A stretch of DNA of 64,000 nucleotides from Letharia columbiana. Its lineage: Eukaryota; Ascomycota; Lecanoromycetes; Lecanorales; Parmeliaceae. The notes below the pieces were generated by a model, which saw only the letters and a program-made list of their open reading frames with translations, made no database searches and was not told the origin of the DNA. Position 1 is the stretch's first letter; each line of letters begins with the position of its first letter. Location of the stretch: contig NW_023501046.1 in NCBI RefSeq assembly GCF_014066305.1, forward strand, positions 352,001 through 416,000. Reading direction: 5' to 3'. Shown here in pieces: positions 58,311 through 64,000 of the stretch. Position numbers and translations under genes: made by a program.

Positions 58311-59043
58311 ACGCTCAACATAGGGTATCAATTAAAGATGAAGAAAATGTACAGAAAGACGCAACGCCAAACTTCCACAATGCTCTAGGTGCGCTTGGTT
58401 TGGACAAATGTGCTTAACATGTAGAGTATGTGGTAAGGCCATGTTTCATGCATAGCATCTTTTATGAATCAAAGCTCAGACGAGTCTTAGCAAAGACACC
58501 ACTGGCATTCACTGATATTAGGAGCACACGAGGCGAGAGATTCAAAAGGCAGAGGTGAGTAGACCAAATTTTTGACTGTTCTCGAACGTAATTATCTTTT
58601 GGTACAGATATTGTTCACCTATTTACTTTATGCTAGAAGCTTGGACGATCTTCATGTGCTCTTTGGAACTTTGCGCCTCCACACACAGCCGTGTCTCACA
58701 CCAAAGAAGAGCACTACCAAATCACTCCGAGCCTTTGCCGCGCGAGAGGGTTTCGAGTATGGTCGTGTCATCGTATGGGCAACGGAAGAAGGAAATCCAA
58801 GAACTCTAATCTGCGAAGATTGTGATCAAGACGGCGAATTGATTTTGCGGCTTGTGGTTCAAAATTCCTTGGTACACTCAAAAACCCTGGCGAGGGACCA
58901 GAAGAGCGAACAGTGTCTGGGCTGTGGATACTGTGCCTGGATAGCTCCGATCCGGCACCAGAACTTGCCACGAAGGCCATTCTCCTTCGGCTCTTTAGCT
59001 CTGTGAACTCAGAAGGTCTCAGCTCGTTAGTCCTTGCAATTAT
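58311..59043. other. Convergent 3' region PPR/ICE2
   Basis: 733 bp between gene ends. A plus-strand frame (58572-59006, 144 codons) has some polar segments but no recognised family and lies where 3' UTRs are expected; not called. Confidence 0.5.
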
Positions 59044-60415
59044 TCAGTCGGATTTCCAGTGCGTGGTCAATCCTCCGTCAAGATCCTCTTTCCCAAGGTA
59101 CAATTCCAGGGCATACATCCCCATAGTCGCTGCGACATTGACCCATCTCCAAAAGCTGCCTCCAGCATCACCTCCTTGGCTGGTCCACCAGTCACCGTCG
59201 CCGCCATCTCCGCTTGTCGATGCAAAGTGTTGCATTAGCAGGCTAGTGTAGACAGCAATCAGGATGCTGGGACTAAACCAGCTTAGCAATCCGAGGATCT
59301 GGCCTGCGCCATCTGAGTCCTCAAGGGACGCTTCTTGGGACAGTGCGCGCGCTCCAGATTCACGGACAGCCGGTATTATACGAGTGGAGGCGTAGAGAAC
59401 GAAAAGGCGATAAGCAAGTGAGATGATCACGGACGGAGTGATGGTACTCAGGGCTGCAATGATGAAATTGAAGGCTGCAGGTATTGCAGAAGGCAAAACT
59501 GATAGAGCCTGTAATAGCGTGGTGTACGAAGCCATGATTATTGGCGGGAATGGAGGAAAATCCGCTGCTTGAGCTGGAGGGGGTAGTGGCTCGACAGGAT
59601 GAGTGGGTTGGTAGTCGGTGAAGATCTGGTAGAGACACAGAACGATATATGCGAATAGTAGCGAACTTTCGACAGGATTTCCTTTCCCGCTGCCGATACC
59701 CCAAGTACAGAGGAAAACTGCGCAGGTGACTGTTATGCCGATAAGAGTGGCATCGACGTTACCGATCTCCGGAAAACGAGTGACCCTCCAGAGGAAGTAT
59801 ACTGAGCTCGAGATCACCGATGCAGACATGACAAGCAAGCCGATCTACACAACGGTCGTTAAATACGCTCAAATAGTTTGGGGGAGAACATACCATCCAG
59901 CTGTCGCTCCTCCCTCCCCTATTGACAAGCCACCTGGTAATCTGGCCTGCCGCTTGAATGACCAAAAGGCTGCAGAATCCCTCGCATAGCTGGAACACCG
60001 GGGTTGACCATCTGAGCATCTTATCCCAGCTTCCCACAGTCGCTGTCTCTGCCAGGCCATCGGGCCCGAAAATCCATTCCCATACTGACGTATCTTGTGC
60101 TCTTTTCCCGCTGAACGTCCTCTCGACCCAACTACTGTTATCGACGGGCTCGACTGAGAATCGGTTCAATGACCATATCAAGAGAGTGGGCAACACCGCC
60201 CATTGTGTCCAAGCGACGAGTTGGACCAAGATATAGCGATGTCGTGACTTCTCTGGAGTCGCTAATCGTAGGATGGAGTATGAGAAGTAAAAGGAGGCGA
60301 TTGAGAGGGAGAATGCAAGGCCGCAAGCCCGCCCGCCGACGTCGAATGCCAGTGGTATGCTAAGGATGATTGACGTTAAAAAGACGACGGACGAGAAAAC
60401 CCTCAAGATCCACAT
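59044..60415 (-). CDS. ICE2: ER membrane protein Ice2
   Basis: Polytopic ER protein that in yeast promotes cortical-ER inheritance and membrane biogenesis. Exons 60415-59894 and 59844-59044 give 440 residues, joined in phase 0 at SDSWM/IGLLVMSASV across a 49-nt intron (donor GTATGT, acceptor GTGTAG). About eight to ten hydrophobic spans: 4-24 (VFSSVVFLTSIILSIPLAF), 30-50, 65-85, 135-155, 175-195, 210-225, 235-250, about 280-300, 300-320 and 350-370. VGGRACGLAFSLSIASFYFSYSILRL and PVFQLCEGFCSLLVIQAAGQITRWLVNRGGRSDSWM are the conserved parts used for recognition. The lumenal/cytosolic tail is Gly/Asp-rich (TSGDGGDGDWW). Divergent from MYG1. Confidence 0.87.
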
Positions 60416-61144
60416 GAGCTCTAACAGCGCTCAAGCCGCGCACAAGACGCTGTGAAGAAAGTTCAGCGGTGGAGTCAAAACAGACTGCTGGGCCTGATGA
60501 GAGGAAGAAATCTGGGATCTTTTCTTGCGCTTGAGGGGAAGATGCGGTCGACTTATCCTTAATATCAACATAAAGTACGTCTGGAAAGTTGGTGAATATC
60601 TAAATGGCGTCAAGAGGGTAGAGGAGGATTCTGTGGCTCCGACTGCCTGGTTCCAAAGGTTGGAACTTGGAAGCAGGTTTGTAGACACCAATAGATTGCA
60701 CAGTGTCGCGTGCGGTCCCTGTTTTAACCTTACGGGTCAAGTACCTAAGGCAGCAGGGTCGGAAGATAGTCTCGATAGTGTACCTTAGACGCTGGGCGGA
60801 AGCAGCCTAAAATCCTACTTAAGGTAGTCGTCAAGTCGTGATTAAAGCAGGTTTCGAGCATTACCATAATTATCATCCCTGTGGTTTTCTGTATAGAAGA
60901 CTGATGAGTGATGACTGATGGAAGATAGTCAGATAGATACTCCATACGCAGATAGTATTAAGTACTTGGGGTTAGAGAGGTAATTGCTACCGGCCAATCT
61001 GAGCCCTGTACACACCGTCTCAACCACAAATGGTAACGCTGTGTTGATATATCAAGTCCATCTACTCGTAGATACGCTACTTTTTTCGCTGTGTGTGGTT
61101 TGATGAGCGTTGATGAAGATTGGATGCTGCGCAACATCTTCAAA
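60416..61144. promoter_or_regulatory. Divergent upstream region ICE2/MYG1
   Basis: 729 bp holding both promoters. Short CTAAGG/CCTTAGG palindromes near 60735-60830. An upstream in-frame ATG of MYG1 at 61103 lies inside it. Confidence 0.45.
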
Positions 61145-62236
61145 ATGACAGAAGCAAAGAGACTGAGAATGGATCCGGGTCCATTGATTGGCACCCACAA
61201 GTATGTCTGATCTTGACTCATCGACTAAATTCTAGCTAACATCTCCAGTGGTCACTTCCACGCCGATGAGGCCCTCGCCGTTCACCTTCTCCGCATGCTC
61301 CCCACCTACAATCCATCAGCCCTCATCCGCACCCGTGACCCAGCCCTTCTCTCCACCTGTCACACTGTCGTCGATGTTGGTGGCGAATATCACCCTGCTC
61401 AAAATCGCTATGACCATCACCAACGTACCTTCACTACCACATTTCCCTCGCGCCCAACCAAGTTGTCTTCCGCCGGCTTGGTCTACATGCACTTCGGAAA
61501 GCCGATAATAGCTTTACAAACGGGTTTGGATGAAGGTAGCGAAGAGGTAGATATTCTGTGGAAAAAGGTCTACGAAGACTTCATCGAAGCACTGGACGCG
61601 CACGACAATGGCATCTCAGTCTACGATCCCTCCGAGACAAAAACCCTTCAAAAACGATTCTATGATGGGGGCATAGGCTTGGGCAGCTTGGTTGGAGATC
61701 TAAATGCCAACTTCGAAGATCCTTCCCCCACCATAAAGCCGGAGGAGGCGCAAGAATTTGAAGATGCCCGGTTCCTGCAAGCGAGCTCCCTAATGGGATC
61801 GAGTTTCTTACGAAAATTGCAATACTATCACCGTGCTTGGCTGCCCGCACGCACGCTCGTGCGTCAGACATATGTCGCTCGCAAAGACTACGATGCGAAA
61901 GGGAGAGTAATGCTATTCCCTCGAGGTTGTCCTTGGAAAGATCATTTGTACACACTCGAAGCGGAAAAGCCGGGTGAAGAGAAAGTGCTGTATGTTGTAT
62001 ATCCCGAAAGTGAGCATGAAGGTGCAAAGTGGCGTGTGCAGGCCGTAAGTGTGAGCAAAGATAGCTTCGAGAGCAGGAAGCCGTTACCAGATAATTGGAG
62101 AGGGGTGAGGGATGATCAATTGAGCGAGGTCAGCGGGATCGAAGGTTGTATCTTCGCTCACGCAAGCGGCTTCATTGGGGGCAACAAAACGAGAGAAGGG
62201 GCGCTGGAGATGGCAGAGAAAGCTATTGAGCTGTGA
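61145..62236 (+). CDS. MYG1: MYG1 family exonuclease
   Basis: DHH-like 3'-5' RNA exonuclease; the human protein acts in both nucleolus and mitochondria. Exons 61145-61200 and 61249-62236 give 347 residues. After a short basic lead (MTEAKRLRMDPGP), LIGTHNGHFHADEALAVHLLRMLP holds the first metal-binding motif (THNG-x-FHADE), created across the splice; VVDVGGEYHP and YDHHQRTF (the DHH-like motif) follow. KLSSAGLVYMHFGK, NGISVYDP, FPRGCPWKDHLY and the C-terminal FAHASGFIGGNKTREGALEMA complete the family pattern. The 48-nt intron has GTATGT and a GCTAAC branch. Two further in-frame ATGs (61103, 61124) lie upstream without a stop between, so longer forms are possible. Confidence 0.92.
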
Positions 62237-62561
62237 AGAAACAAAAGGCCAAATAGCAAGGCATAACGCGGCGTTTGATGGTGGAAAGCTTTAAAGAGGT
62301 GTAGAATCTCACCATTTATCACAGCTATCTCGATTGGTCAAGTAACTGCCAAAGCATAGAACAAAGTTGCCAGCCACCGCCTTGTATGTGGGTACTCCGC
62401 AGTCCAACGACTCCATGAACACCGGCCCCAGCACTTCACCCTCCCTAGAGCTATTTTTGCAATAGCGAAGATCGTAACTCGTTGCCAGCGCTAAACCCAC
62501 GCTCATTTGGCTTTTCATTCGCCACAAAACAATCCCCAAGCTTTGGTGAAGTCCTCGAAAG
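62237..62561. other. Convergent 3' region MYG1/IGO1
   Basis: 325 bp of 3' UTR space between the two gene ends. Nothing else seen. Confidence 0.6.
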
Positions 62562-63146
62562 TCAGTGCTGCGACCGGATGGGCACCCCCTCCTTTGATGG
62601 CGGACTACTTGCACTTCCCCGCTCTGGGCTCTTCGGACTGAGCACGCTTCCCTCGTCCACGCTTGTTTCCCTCTGTAAGAAGCTGCTCTCTTTCACAGGG
62701 CTGCCGCTTGATGCACCGGGAATTGACCCATTGCTAGGACCGTTGCTGTTACCATTACTTCCACTGTTGGGGCCCGGTGAGGTCAGGTGGGGTATGTTCT
62801 CTGGTAGTGGATGCTGGCTTCCAATGGAAGTGACGCCGCCTTCAGATGCCTTGCCGGCTTTCGAAAGTGCGTAGTCGCCCGAGTCGAAGTACTTGCGCTC
62901 CTGGTCGAGTCATAATGTCAACGTCAGGAATTGGGGGCAAGGGGAGGTAGGGACTGACTTTGAGCTTGTTCTGTAGGAGGTCCTTCTTGTTGGGCAACTT
63001 CCCGTAGAGACGGAAAAGCTTTTGCTCCTCCTCATTGAGAGACTGTGGAATATTAGTAAAGGCCAACTACTTCGTTTGGTTTGGTTGGGTGTTGGTGGAT
63101 TGTCGCTCACGCTAACGTCCACCTTATTCTTCTGGTGAGGGTTCAT
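62562..63146 (-). CDS. IGO1: Endosulfine Igo1 (PP2A-B55 inhibitor)
   Basis: Small disordered protein that, once phosphorylated by the Rim15/Greatwall kinase, inhibits PP2A-B55; this protects specific mRNAs and drives quiescence or mitotic entry. Exons 63146-63111, 63042-62959 and 62900-62562 give 152 residues. The endosulfine core is intact: NEEEQKLFRLYGKLPNKKDLLQNKLKER followed by KYFDSGDYALSKAG, with the phospho-acceptor Ser47 in FDSGDY. The remainder is Ser/Gly/Asn/Pro-rich and ends KEGVPIRSQH. Introns are 68 and 58 nt, both phase 0, with CACAG and GACCAG acceptors. The core motif is split between exons 2 and 3. Start at 63146 gives MNPHQKNKVDV, the common fungal opening. Divergent from SFM1. 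Confidence 0.93.
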
Positions 63147-63922
63147 AATGAGAGACCCACAGTGGGACGACTGAGGAAACCTGAGATATGAGGAACAGCA
63201 ATCCAAGTCTAGCAGTAGCGCTAGCGGGATGACCTGCTCTGGATAGGCAAGCAAACCGAGCTTGGTAATCTGTCGAAGGTCCTAATAGAGGTACTACCTC
63301 GGATTTCACCTCCGAATTGGCTATGCCAGCTTAGGGTTGACAGCAAGGAGAAAGTTCGAGATTTGCTTCGAACACGAATTGGCCCTTTTTTAGCAATACC
63401 ACCGTTTGCAGATTGTAGGTAGCTAGTGGGAGAAAACCAGGACAAGGATAGAGGTGGGGGAGTAAATCTAAGGTAGCGAGCGGCGGAGTGGCTGGCAATG
63501 AGAGTAAAAGAAGGGAATGGAGTCTATGGATGGAGGTTGAGAAAAGTGGTAGGTTGGAGAAAGGTAAGGTATTGTTGGCGGAAGTGAGCTGTGAGGGGAG
63601 AACATTTGTTTTTGTGATCGACCTCATAGCTGACTATTGCGGCTTAGAAGTCTTTGTAAGCTCCCGAGACATTCTTCCTATTGGTCAATTCTATGGGCTT
63701 CCAAGTCACATGCCCACCAAATATTTCCTGTCCTTTATTCTTGCCTCTCTTTACACTCCAGGTCATCATCCTACCGCCTTTTGTATCCATGTTTCCTTAA
63801 CCATTTATGAGTCTAAATCGATTTCACGGGACAACAATCTTGATTTGGCCGCCGGAAGCAGTTGGGGCCTTTACATCTTGAGAAGCTCGCTTTCTCCGGA
63901 CTCACGTCAAGTACTGTCAACG
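63147..63922. promoter_or_regulatory. Divergent upstream region IGO1/SFM1
   Basis: 776 bp between opposing start codons, with no recognised gene. It includes a pyrimidine-rich minus-strand leader for IGO1 (near 63400-63600). Confidence 0.45.
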
Positions 63923-64000
63923 ATGGGAAGCATCTCAGGCAAAAAAATAACAAGCTATATCGTCGAGCATTTAGATCCCGAACTTGGGCCATGGTCGACG
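63923..64000 (+). CDS. SFM1: SPOUT methyltransferase Sfm1, 5' end only
   Basis: The last 78 bases encode 26 residues from an ATG at 63923 and run off the window edge in frame. After a short lead, the sequence YIVEHLDPELGPWS is the opening of Sfm1-type SPOUT proteins, which in yeast methylate an arginine of ribosomal protein uS3 (Rps3). Only the first beta strand region is visible, so the knot and cofactor-binding residues cannot be checked, and an intron may follow. Confidence 0.65.
   Translation, partial: MGSISGKKITSYIVEHLDPELGPWST

Noticed and set aside
58572..59006. 144-codon plus-strand frame between PPR and ICE2
   Set aside because: No family recognised and it lies in shared 3' UTR space; would need expression evidence.

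Overview
The window is ordinary chromosomal DNA of a filamentous ascomycete (Pezizomycotina; a Dothideomycete is my guess, low confidence). The evidence is 26 recognisable fungal genes, many with introns of about 45-75 bases that have GTAAGT/GTATGT-type donors, CTAAC/CTGAC-like branch points and CAG/TAG acceptors, separated by gene-free stretches of 0.2-3 kb. Exon boundaries were worked out by hand from reading frame, splice motifs and remembered family conservation. I saw no tRNA, rRNA, CRISPR array or secondary-metabolite cluster.

Layout. 0.2-5 kb: VFA1 (Vps4 partner) and the phosphatase YVH1. 7.6-10.6 kb: a C2H2 zinc-finger protein behind a 2.8-kb gene-free upstream region. 11.7-15.6 kb: nucleoporin NDC1 and an alpha/beta-hydrolase that lacks its nucleophile serine. 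15.6-18.9 kb: gene-free. 18.9-24.3 kb: two conserved multispanning membrane proteins, then GET1 head-to-head with a prenyltransferase-alpha-repeat protein; a 433-bp inverted-repeat element (MITE-like) lies between them at 21.4-21.8 kb. 24.6-32.7 kb: a 7-exon DENN/C1 protein, a SWIM+RING protein and TRAPPC13. 32.7-35.8 kb: gene-poor, with a decayed serine-carboxypeptidase remnant and two degenerate minisatellites. 35.8-48.9 kb: SOK1/TCP11, SERF, a short RecQ helicase, a two-KH RNA-binding protein, an AT-rich island, MTR4 and STS1/CUT8. 49.6-64 kb: a DUF7918 protein, SOG2, the mitochondrial pair mS23/PPR, ICE2, MYG1, IGO1 and the 5' end of SFM1.

How the genes fit together. There is no operon or dedicated cluster. 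Several are housekeeping genes of the same broad processes: ER and nuclear-envelope membranes (NDC1, GET1, ICE2), traffic (VFA1, DENN, TRAPPC13), nuclear RNA and proteasome quality control (MTR4, STS1), RAM/TORC1-linked growth control (SOG2, IGO1, SOK1) and mitochondrial translation (mS23/PPR). Close divergent pairs (GET1/PTAR1 159 bp, mS23/PPR 268 bp, SWIM-RING/TRAPPC13 372 bp) probably share promoters.

The oddities most worth checking are the TIR element, the Ser-to-Gly hydrolase, micro-exons of 7, 13 and 22 nt in three genes, a 625-nt intron that splits the catalytic-cysteine codon of YVH1, an in-frame TGA near the end of the DUF7918 gene, and the carboxypeptidase remnant. I found no convincing undescribed multi-gene system.
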